From Apricaphanius iberus (lineage: Eukaryota; Chordata; Actinopteri; Cyprinodontiformes; Aphaniidae): a stretch of DNA of 64,000 nucleotides. The stretch spans positions 285,050 to 349,049 of the forward strand of contig JAPXFQ010000362.1 of assembly GCA_028564705.1 (NCBI GenBank). Direction: 5' to 3'. The notes beneath the pieces were generated by a model, which was given only the letters and a program-made list of their open reading frames with translations, was not told the origin of the DNA and did not search any database. A program made the position numbers and the translations under genes. Positions 23,281 through 61,300 of the stretch are shown here, in pieces (position 1 is the stretch's first letter; each line of letters opens with the position of its first letter).

Positions 23281-24732
23281 ACAGAGGGACTGATTGTTGC
23301 AGGATATCACAGTCAGTCAGTGTTCCCAGCTGGATGACTGCTCAGCTCCGTTTTCACTGAAAACACTCAGGAAGAGAAAATAAAAACCAGACCTGATTTT
23401 TCATTCTCACTGTTTCTCTCTGGAAACACGCAGAGCTGAGATTAAAGGAGTCTGTTTCTATATCCAGAGCCTGCATCTCTATGCCGCTGGCGCCATCTAC
23501 CGGCGAACATCAGGAAACACAAAAACCAGAAGTAATACATGCATTTAAAGGAGGAGTTTGTTAATTTTTTTAACCGGTTTTTTTTCTTCCTACAAATCAA
23601 GTCTGATTTCAAAAAAGCTTCATGTAAAAGTTCGTCAGGCGCCATCGGTGTTAGATTATAGACTGTTCCTTACGGACAGTTTAGAGTGTGACACCGAGTG
23701 CTGAGAAGTGCTTCTAACTGTAAACGTCTAAATTCACATTAATAAATCATATTGCCTCGTTGGATACGGCAAAACAATCTGCAGCCTGTTGTGAATAATT
23801 AAAATCAGAATATAATACATAATTTGAGTTTTTAGAACATGATTTAAGAACGAATGTAAGATGTTTATTAACTAAATAACGTTTCACGTCTTTAAAATGT
23901 AAAATTACAGTAATACAGCAGCCTATTAAAATTTCCATGTGTAAGTTTTTTTTCCCTGTTTTTTATCAGTTTCTACTAAACTCTCTTGTACTTTAAGGTT
24001 ATCTCCGCACATTTAGACAGAACAGTATTTTGATTTTATGGCTCCTTCTTAGACCAAAAGTTATTTATTTGTAATTATTAATAGATTGGGGTCAGGTGCG
24101 ACATTGATGGAACAAAACGCCTCTGGTAGCAAGTAAATATTAAATTCACTAATGTTCTTTAAAATGGTAGGAGTAAAATAATTAGATTCAATAAATCATT
24201 AAATAATAAGATCTACACTTTAAAAGATAAAAGCTGCATTCCATTGCATAATTTAACCACAAAATAGAAAACTGCAGCTGCTGCAAATCATTTAATAAGT
24301 TTAAATTGGAGTGTGGGTGTGGTGAGGTAGAGAACAGCAGCAGAATACCAGCCCCACAGTGTGACATCATATGCATCGTCCAATCATTTGATCAAGCTAA
24401 AATAAGGCTCACAGTTAGCCTGCAGGGTCATCCAAAAGCACAAGTTGCTATGATGAATAGGCGTGGCTTCAGGTTACCCTCATTCATGTAACCAAATTTG
24501 GTGAAATTGAGCCAGAATTGTCAAAGAAAACCTGGTTTCTGGAGTTAGCTCGCTTCATGAAATAACTCGGAACCTTATTTTTTAGCAAATATTATGTTAA
24601 TTTATTCACCCAGACACGTTTGGAGCCACTTTGAGTCCTTCGAGAGGAGTTTCTATCCAGTCCAAATCAGTGTATATCCACATAACGGGAGTCAATCAGG
24701 GCAGGAGATTTGCTGCCTGTAATAACGAAAAG
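23281..24732. other. Intergenic; nothing recognised
   Basis: AT-rich sequence with only short frames and no domain. No repeat family was identified with confidence. Confidence 0.4.
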
Positions 24733-25140
24733 GCAAGGCAATTTTATTTGCATAGAACATTTTCAACCCAAGGTGATTCAAGGTTCTTTACATCATTCAG
24801 TGGTAAAGAAACCAAACGTACAATAAAAGCACTCAAAGTAAAAACAGCAGTTAGGAATAACACAAAAATCAGCATAGAAGTATGAACATTAAAAACAACA
24901 ACCAGCAACAGCTTTGCAGTCATCAGGAAGTTTGATCCAAATGAGGGGAGCATATAAACTAAAAGCTGCTTCTCTGTGTTTGGTTCTGATTCTAGGGAAC
25001 AGTAATGAGTTAAGGATGGAGGAACTGACTGGTACGGGAAGTCGGTATGGAGACAGCCAGTCTTCAACATATTGTGGCGCTAAACCATTCAGTGATTTAT
25101 AAACTAGTAGGAGTATTTAAAAGTGTATAATAAGGCAACT
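24733..25140 (-). mobile_element. L2-type LINE 3' fragment
   Basis: The + strand start 'aaggcaaggcaattttatttgcatagaacattttc' is the complement of the L2 3' tail seen at 7,520-7,575. Reading the - strand, 25,130-25,050 gives the 'YKSLNGLAPQYVEDWL' type C-terminal RT segment. The fragment is truncated and dead. Confidence 0.7.
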
Positions 25141-25489
25141 GATCAGGAATTTATCTTTAATTCGTTATTTCAGATGGGTAGGTGCATATTAGCTAATATG
25201 AGTACTTAAAGTCCACATGTAAATCTGCCAGATTTAGCCACAACGGCTGATTTTCACCTGTAGTCCCACTGGCAGGTTGCTGTTTTTGTTCCAGCTAGCT
25301 TTTTAATAAGTTGCTAAATCTGTTTCACATTTCTCTTGGCTTCAACAATGGCCTTGATGAAGAAAGAAGCCTTAGCATTTCTAAGTTCTTGAATCATAGA
25401 AAATGCTCTTAGTATTAGGTGGCCTAGTAACACATCCCACCCCTTCCAACCAGTCTGTCCTTCCTAAACATATTGTACCCCTCAACTCG

Positions 25490-25680
25490 TAACAAATCAG
25501 ATGGAGAGTTTTTTACACGGCCATGATTCAGTGAGACACAGCAGATCCAAGTTAGATTCAACCAGGAGACGCAGGAGACTCAGTTGGTCTTCTTTAGGCA
25601 TCGTGTTTCTAATGTTTAAATGTCCTCCCAGTAATCCACAGGTTCTATTCCGTGTGTCCCAGAGAACGCGTGGCTGTTTC
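25490..25680 (-). mobile_element. LINE endonuclease N-terminal fragment
   Basis: The - strand reads LLGGHLNIRNTMP then QLSLLRLLVESNLDLLCLTE, the start of an L2/Rex-type APE endonuclease (the LNIR...LCLTETW pattern). It may be the 5' part of the same element whose 3' end lies at 24,733-25,140, with the middle deleted. Confidence 0.6.
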
Positions 25681-27032
25681 ACAGTTCCTAATAACTTAAA
25701 ACTGCACCGATTTGTTACTGCTTTCCTCTACTACATTTCAGCTAATCAGTGTTGGCACACGGTACGTTTCTCACTGCTTATGCTTGATTCCTTGTTGAAT
25801 CAGCCGTAGGCAAAGTAAACGCTAGCTCACTCACTTCTGCCGTTCTTCTAGGTGGGATTTTTTTTTAGAAGCTGAGAGCTGAGATGACGGCCTAATCAAC
25901 CGAGGTGGAGGTCCGAATAAGAGATTTATTTCTCAGATTACGTACGTTTACCTGGAAGAAGGCTAGCATTACCATAGTTGAGTAGTCTCTATAACAAAAG
26001 ATGTTTAGTTCTTGTGTGTGGGTAGAAGACTATATTATCCTTTTTCCTTGGGCATTTAAGGCTCAGAAAAAGATAAAATGACGAAAAAACAACAACAATA
26101 CAAAGACAGATTGTTGGCAATAGTGGAGGGTTTTTGTTTGTTTTGTCTGCTCTTTGGGGCAAACAAACAGGATCTGCCAACATGTGTGTCTACACCATAG
26201 ACCGTAAAAACTCGGCAGCCATGTTTCCTCCAATGTGTGAAGAGATTTGAACTAGATTTGAACTTAAAGAACCTGAAGGTATCGCCCTTTCTTTTGGATT
26301 GATGAGGAACTCTTTGAACCAGCAGGGGTCACAGCACAGCGTCTCTGTGAGCTGCTTGTGTTTAGCATCAGTGCATTTATCCGGAGCCGTCTGTGAAGGC
26401 TTCAGCAGAACATAGAGCCGGCACGTGAGTCGTGGCAAACATCAACTAACATGGCTTTGCTGGAATGGGAGCAGAATGTCTCTCCTCCAAATCTCCGTCA
26501 TCTGAGTTTATAGTCCCGACAGGAACGAGAGGAAGCTGCTGTTAACCTGGTTATTATTAGGAACAAACTGGTTTATAGGAGGGGGGGGGGCAGTGACACA
26601 CTGAGACGAGCCTGAACAAGTGCTCCTTCCTATTATAACTCAGCCGATGAAGCAGAAAGACATGATGGTGTTCATGAACCCCTGTCATGGTTCTGAACAG
26701 AATCTGGCAGTTTATAGGTTATTTCTCCCTTATAAAGGATTTCCATATCCATGATGTTTTATTTTGACTAAACCATTTCAACACCTTGTTTATTATATTT
26801 TTTTAGCTTTTCCATTGCAGACTCAGATCTTGGTTGGTTTGGACTGACCATCAGCTGCCAAACAGATAAACTCCCATGGTTTATTATCTGTAACAAATAA
26901 CTTTGGTCTCATCTGCCCAGAGGAAAAGTAACAATTATTGTTAGTGATGTGCAAACACTAAAAGCACATGAACCTTAGTTCTTTACCTGAATGTAAATAT
27001 AATTAAATTAATTATATACCCTAACAATGAGT
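25681..27032. other. Intergenic; nothing recognised
   Basis: A run of ten G is at about 26,581-26,590. No gene or clear repeat family was recognised. Confidence 0.4.
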
Positions 27033-27101
27033 TAGATAGATAGATAGATGGATGGATGGATGGATGGATGGATGGATGGATGGATGGATAGATAGATAGA
27101 A
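27033..27101. repeat. GATA/GGAT microsatellite
   Basis: GATA units, then about ten GGAT units, then GATA units again: a compound tetranucleotide array of roughly 69 bp directly before the tandem duplication. Confidence 0.9.
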
Positions 27102-27452
27102 CTTTACCAGTTTGATCATAACTCATCCATACTTAGGTGTTGAGAGCTTCAGTTGGTCTCATTTTAAAGGTATTTGTGTGCTGAAGAAGGCTATATGTAT
27201 ATGGTCTTTGTCTGATGTAAACTTTTGAAGCTTTTTGCCTTTTTTCGGGATTTATTTTTAAAGCAAAGTCGGATTATCCGCTCCTTTACCATTTTGATCA
27301 TAACTCATCCATACTTAGGTGTAGAGAGCTTCAATTGGTCTCATTTTAAAGGTATTTTTGTGCTGAAGAGTGCTATATGTGTATGGTCTCTGTCTGATGT
27401 AAACTCACTGAACTTTGAAGCTTTTTACCTTTTTTCTGGATTTATTTCCACG
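27102..27452. repeat. 182-bp tandem duplication beside an L1 fragment
   Basis: Two diverged units start at 'ctttacc' 27,102 and 27,284 (period 182). Each contains 'gatcataactcatccatacttaggtgt' and 'gaagctttttRccttttttcNggatttattt'. The second unit runs straight into the L1 3'-region fragment at about 27,453. The shared period with the L1-tail duplication is a coincidence; the sequences are unrelated. Confidence 0.8.
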
Positions 27453-28589
27453 GCAGCGGCCCCTCCGAGCCCCATGGGGGCTTAGGCCATCCGTCCGCCC
27501 CCACCCCAGGGGCAGACCTAAATTCCCCCCAACATTCAAACTACTAACAAAACGCAGGACACTAGGACCCCAGGCTGAGTTTAGGCCACCCTCCCCCCAT
27601 CCCAAGCGCACCCCGTTCGGGAGAACGCCTGTGCTAGTTGGTAAAAGCCTCCCCGTCAACAAGAGAGGCCCCAAGCACCGCCAGCGCCGAGGGCCCCCGC
27701 GCTGAGGACGGAACCTGGTGTAGCACCAACTCAGATACCCCGGACATGCCGGCCGGGCCTGTGACCAGACCGAAGCCCCAGGCAGCCAACCCCCCAGGCC
27801 GACACCCTCCAGCCTTGCTACTACCGCCCGATGGCCGGGAGGCAACCGAACCCAGCATCCCCACCCACCCACCAGCCCAAACCCCACCACCCGGTCAGTC
27901 CACCGCAGAGGCTGACCAGCACCTGTCAAAGGGCCCCCACCCCAGCACCCCGCAGAGTGCTTGGATCAAGACCCAGGAGCCATGTCCAGTACAAATTTGA
28001 CTGATCGGGCCCAGAGATGCCGGCCACTCGACTCGGCCACCTGCTGACACCCCGACGCGGCAAGGGGCCATCGGGGAGCCAGCGACAAGAACCAGCCCAG
28101 GGAGATGGAAAAGGCAGCAGCACCCACCGTCCACCGGCCGACCACAGCCCCCCCCCAGCCAGCACCGGCGACAGCGCCCCCCCCCACCGGCCAAGCCAGG
28201 GCCATAGGCCGGGGGGCACGCCGCCCCAGAGCCCCAGGCCCAGCCCAGACCCCCCCCAGAGCAGCACAGCACCAGGCCAGTAACCAGTGTCCGCCAGCAC
28301 GACCCCCCTAAGGCGCCGCATGCAACCACTAGGAGTCTCCACACAAAGCCCCCAAAGTCCCACCCCAGGCGAGATTTACGGCACCTACCGCCCCAAACGC
28401 AAGCGGACCCAACCCCGAGAACCCCTAGCAGTCATCACCAACTCTTAAACTCCACATCGGCAATTGTGTCCCACAGAACAAAATCAAGGGCCCGACCCCA
28501 CTAGGTGATGGAGCTGATCAAGGGAGACCAGAAAGATTTATCAGATGTGGAAGCAGAAGCCGTTTCTGGACCAATGTAATCCGGAAGCA
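27453..28589 (-). mobile_element. Internal fragment of the L1 (ORF2 end plus G-rich 3' region)
   Basis: Inverted relative to the element at 7.7-16.7 kb. 28,589 down to 28,500 matches the last 90 bases of ORF2, including its stop, and the rest matches the G-rich region to about 13,960 of that copy. Homology stops abruptly at both ends, so it lacks the RT and the poly(A) end. It is diverged from the other two copies and is therefore probably older. No protein is encoded. Confidence 0.85.
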
Positions 28590-30287
28590 GAATCTTAGTG
28601 AGAAAAGTACTCCATACATCATTGACATTGACAACACATTAACGGCTACCTGCTTATCATGTATCCGTCATCAGCAGCCGAAGCTAAACTCCTTTTAAAA
28701 TGGCATAAAAGAAAAACCCACACAGTTCAGATATATTTGAGTTTATTTGACTCTAAATATCAAATATCATGAGTGCTTTATTTACATCAAAAACTTAATT
28801 ACTCAGTTTAACATCTGAAAACATCCCAGCTGTGACAGAAAGTGAGAAAACAGAAGAAAACTTAACAACAGTGTCTGTCCATGTTCATAGATCTGAAGGA
28901 CTTCAGCATGAAGAGGCCAGTTCCACCACATGTTGATGTTCACTGAGGCTTTTCTTTCCTCCAGAGCATCAAGGAGCTCAGAAAAAATAATTTCATGTAG
29001 AAAACAGAGTTTAGAGCAATAAGAAGCTTTTAAAGCAGGTTCTAGTTGATGCAGGTACATTTGTGAAAAGAAAATGTTTAAACTGAAAATATTTCAAGGA
29101 TAGATTGTTCTGACTTTTGTATGGACAGAAGTCAGGGATTTTATATTATCATAAATACATGTGATACATCTGCTGTTTAGGAAACTGAACCTGAATTTCA
29201 CTGGTAGCTGTTTGGCCTGTTTGAACTGGTCAGAGAAAGGGAGCTGTTGATTGATTAGCATTATACCAGTATAAAAGGTTTTCAGTTCCATCGTTGAGGC
29301 AGGTCAACTGGAGACACACAATTGCTCTTTATTTAAAGAACCTGAATTGTTAACAAGCTCTTATAAATATAATGAATGAGAGATGGAGGGTCTGGACCAC
29401 TGCCTGGATTCTAACGAACATCCCAGTGGGAAATCTGGTGAAGCTGATTCTTTCTTAAAAGTAATGAAACCCATAGGTGGCAGAAGATTATGGGGCACAG
29501 AGACTTTAGTATTTTCAACACATTAAAAAGGGAAATAGGAGGCGTATTCTCTTTCATTCAGTAAAAAAAAAAAGTTTAGAGGCAGTTTTCCATTCAGCAA
29601 ACAACAAACAGAGCTGGAAATATCTCTCCTAACTACTTTATGAGTTTCTTGTACATCTGGGCCGTTTGGGTCTCAGGTTCTGTCACTTTAAATTAAGAAC
29701 AGAAACATGTTGATCAGGAAATAATTTTTCCTTCCAAAAAACCCAAATGAAGAAACTGGTTTCCAGGGATTCAAACTCACACCTCAGCTTTGGTTTTCTT
29801 GCTGCTCAGCTGTTAATAAATGCTCAATATTAGTAAAGAACTATTAATGCTTCAGATATAAAACCTGCAGAGAAAATCTCATGTTTCCATCCTTGTCATC
29901 AGGATCTTTAAGGACTGAAGCTGGCGTTTCTGCTCAGTTTGTTTTTCGTTGGCTTTAATTGACTCTGGTCCAACAGCAAGCCTTAGAAAAATACTTACAG
30001 ACTCAACAATTCATTGGAAATACTAAACTATGAGTTTTGTTAGGAATACGTGGAGCATAATCACAGTACATAGTTTATACATATAAAATAATAAAAAAAT
30101 AACAGATTTCTGCAGCATATATAATGTGATTTGGGTTCTGGAGAGAGAAAAGCCAGTTCTGTTAAGAGGTTCAAAAAGCAGCCATACTTTCCAGCAGAAT
30201 TTTTTTTTTTTGAAGCTTTAAACAATTCACAGGAAGCTGAATTTTACCTGACTGAACTGACGTCTTTACGCCTTTTATGGTTTTGAC
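28590..30287. other. Intergenic; nothing recognised
   Basis: AT-rich DNA without a supported exon. A - strand frame at 28,803-29,060 has no recognisable domain. This interval may contain part of the semaphorin 3' UTR if that transcript is very long, but there is no direct sign of it. Confidence 0.4.
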
Positions 30288-30655
30288 CAGGGATGAACGA
30301 TACTAATACTGGTATTGGGTATTGGGAGAAAACCGTTCTTATACATTGTATCGTATTTGTTAACTGATAAGTTAACTGATACCACGAACCAATACTTAAA
30401 ATGTGTAAACTCTGCAGTAATTTAACATAAAATGTTTATTTTTCACTTGAAATATTTTTTTTGTGGTCATATTTATTAATATTTTTTTTCCATCAAATTC
30501 ATCATCATTTTTTGTAATAAGCAGAGAAGGAAATAAAACCTGTCTTCACATTCATTGCATTTTTTTGTGTTTGTTAGAAGTGTCGGTATTGATACTTGGT
30601 ATCGGCAAGCACTCAAATTCAAGTATCAGTATCATATGGCATTGTTGCATCCCTA
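30288..30655. mobile_element. hAT MITE with 8-bp target duplication
   Basis: Starts CAGGGATGAACGATAC and ends ATTGTTGCATCCCTA, inverted termini of hAT type. The flanks are gttttgac (30,280-30,287) and gttctgac (30,656-30,663), matching at seven of eight positions. The interior is full of GGTATTGGGTATTGG/GATACTTGGTATCGG motifs. It belongs to the same family as 17,931-18,465. Non-coding. Confidence 0.8.
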
Positions 30656-30663
30656 GTTCTGAC

Positions 30664-31646
30664 ACAATCCCAGTTTAAACTGGTGGATTTCTGGAGGGTT
30701 GACCATTGGATCCTCAGCTTAGAGTGAGATAATTTCAAACAATTTGTGCTCAAACTCTGGGATGGGGTTGGATTTCCACAACCTTTGATCCTCTAGTTTC
30801 AAACAGACATAGGCGCTGTTTTCCCCTTCCACTGGGATCAGGTTGATGGTTTACTGCAGACACAGAACAGAACCTGTGGGTCCATCAGAAAGTTCTGCTG
30901 CTCCGGGTTCAGGAAACATTTCAATGTGACTGAAACTTGTTTTTTCCGGGAATGTTTGGTTCAGGGTTCAATTCCTGCTTCTCGTTTCGTTTCTGGTGGC
31001 ATTTCTGTTGAAAACAGTGATGCTGTGGGCTGCCCATCCCAGTTGATCACCAGTAAAGGAGGAAATCACCATAGCAACCAGGACCTCAGCCTTTTATCGC
31101 TGCTCTCTGGATCTTAAATCACTCAGCAGCTTCTTCCCCTCAGTGTTTAAAAATGGCCGCCCTCCATCAGTGACCAGAAAATCTGTTTTCTCTGATTAGA
31201 GATTGATTTGGCAAACAGGAAGAGGTTTTAGTTGGACTTTGGATACAAAGGGTTGCTTTGATGTTTTTAGGAACATTCTAGTTTTTTTACATCCTGTTTT
31301 CGACAGAAATCAGCAGCAAACAGCAGCAGTGATGGAGACGATATCTGAGGCCCGAGTGACGGAGACGTTTCTGAGCCTTTAGGAAAACAACCAGTTTTTC
31401 ACCGAGACTAAACTCTACATCTGCTTCTAGAAATGAGCCCAGATTAGTTTCAGGGGTCGAAGGAACTGGAGCTAAACTGGAAGACAACTTTGACCTAATG
31501 CATGGCTTCCCTTTTTAATATGTGGAGGCTGAATAATGCTGTGAAACAGCTGATGTGGCAGTACTTCCTGTCTCCAGAGGACCCGTCCGTTCCCCCTGGA
31601 TCTGCAGGTTCTGTGTCCTTAAAAAGTCTCTGAGTCCTCTGGGGAA
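30664..31646 (-). other. Presumed semaphorin 3' UTR and flank
   Basis: Directly downstream of the semaphorin stop codon on the - strand. No exon or repeat is recognised. The poly(A) site cannot be fixed from sequence; AATAAA complements occur further down (for example near 30,470 and 29,327). Confidence 0.4.
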
Positions 31647-59335
<27,689 letters not shown>

Positions 59336-60488
59336 CTGGAAAAGAGTCGGGAACATTTTGGGTTTTAACCACCTTCACCCAACCGTACAACTCTGACCAC
59401 CTCGAATCATGCAGTCCTAAAACTAGAGATTTCAGGAGATGAATGTATCTGGTGACTATTCTACTTAGCCTGGTTACAGAATTTATAAAGAAGTTTTCCA
59501 TCTCATCAATTCAAAATTCTCATAATTCTTTATTATAAAATGCAAAAATTATTTAGTTCACGTGACTACTGCTTCATACATATATATTCACATACATTTA
59601 CACATGCATAATTAGTAAACAAGTTTATACACATGTTTACATATATGTTAATTTGTTTGTGGTAAATAGAAGACAAAACTAAAATGCTTTGCAATGAGAG
59701 TGACTGTTCATTCTGTGGATAAGAATTTTAATATTCAACATTGAAAGCTGTTAAAAACATGACAGCACATCACTGTTGTAATCCTCCATCGGCCTGGAGG
59801 ATGCGAAATAATGATCATAGATTGGATTAGGTTTGTAGATCTGATGTTAAACTGGAAGCAAATATAGCTAGTGCTGAGGAGGACGACTTCATGTAGCTAA
59901 AAACACGATACAGTGATGATGCACATGTACCTTTGTGTGCAAACCAGTTGCTTCTCTGTGCGCCTTGTAATCAGATGTTGGCGCTGCACACAGATCCAGA
60001 AAAGTTTGTAGTCATAAAAGAAGCATTTGAAAGGTATGATGAACTACTCTGTTGTTAAAATCTGTCTGTTTCTGGGATTACAGTTTTCATCTCAGCACCC
60101 GGGTGTACAAGTCTGCACTACGACGCTTTAGATCACGTTAAGACGCAGCGCTGACTAGACTTGGTGAAGGTGGAAAAGGCAAACTGGTTCTTTGAAAGAA
60201 TCAGCTAAGAACCGACTAAGCTCTGGCACCACCTCCAGTTCTTCCTCCATGGAAAAACTCTACACCAGTTCCATGAACTGTAAAGGAACGTTGACCAGCA
60301 TCGGATTTTAGTGGTTTTAAGATTCCTCTTTTTTCTTTGGCAAATTTTCCATTGCACAGTTGTTTTGGTTGTATTTACCCAGAATGCCCCGCGCTATAGT
60401 CCATTTCCTGCTTTTGGAGCGGCCCCAGTCCGCTTGACATCCAGGTATGCATAAGAACCCCTCCAGAGTTCACTTCAACCCAGCGAGA

Positions 60489-61090
60489 CTAAGGACGTTT
60501 TCACATACGTGGCCGTGCTAGAATACGGCCAGAGGAAATGCAAATTTCTTCTCTTCAGATGGCACGTATTTGACCCATACTGGAATGCAGTGTTTTACTA
60601 CAACTAAACAGCAGGTGGCAGTATACAAATAAGTCTGTAGTTCTCCAACAAACAAGGGAGTGAGAAGTACCGACGTCATAAAACGAGCAGCAGCCTAGAA
60701 TGCAAACAAACTGGTCTACTGGTCAGCTGCTACCTGAAGCCATCTACAGGGTGAGTGTTGTCGTAAACCCGCCGTTTTGTGATCTGCTGTGTTGCTATGA
60801 GATGCTTGAATCATGTTGTTTTGATATTTTTATGGTCGCGAGGTGATTCCGTAATTTCGGCCGGCGGTGTCGTCATTTCCGCGTGGAGCGCGTCTATTGT
60901 CTTGAGTACGGGTTGTGTTCACATGATCCATGGCCGCTCGTACCTGGACTTGGATATGACCTCCAAGGCAGGTCTCTCCGGCCGTATCTTGGCACGGTCC
61001 AGTCTGTGTTCACATGGTACGAAATAAGTGGACTGTGACGAAATACGATATCCGAGTACGGACTCCCGTACCATGTAAAAACGGCCTTAG
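60489..61090. mobile_element. MITE with CTAAGGxCGTTTTCACAT termini
   Basis: The left end CTAAGGACGTTTTCACATAC is mirrored at the right end (complement CTAAGGCCGTTTTTACATGG). About 602 bp. The interior contains repeated palindrome-like 'gtacggac/gtccgtac' and 'acacaatcc' motifs. No frame, and no sure target duplication. The flanking 60,340-60,488 and 61,091-61,200 resemble another repeat into which this may have inserted. Confidence 0.6.
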
Positions 61091-61300
61091 AATTCAGGTG
61101 GACCAGAGTTTGCTTTTGTTCTGCATCAGAGTTCATATTCACATCTCCCCAAACGAACCGGACTTTCTGGACCAACGAACAAGAGTTGGATTAAAGCGGG
61201 CTAAACAGGGCTGGTGTGAATGCACTGCTGACCTTCCCAGGACATCCCAGCTGGTTCAGCCAAAGGTCAGAGCAGGAAGCTCAGAGAATGACCAGAAACC

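Noticed and set aside
22745..23360. Longer frames on both strands over the CpG-rich patch (91 and 157 codons)
   Set aside because: Low-complexity Arg/Ser content from the purine repeat and CpG sequence. Only the short frame ending at a donor site was kept, and at low confidence.
27102..27452. Link between this 182-bp duplication and the 182-bp L1-tail duplication
   Set aside because: The period is the same but the sequences are unrelated; treated as coincidence.
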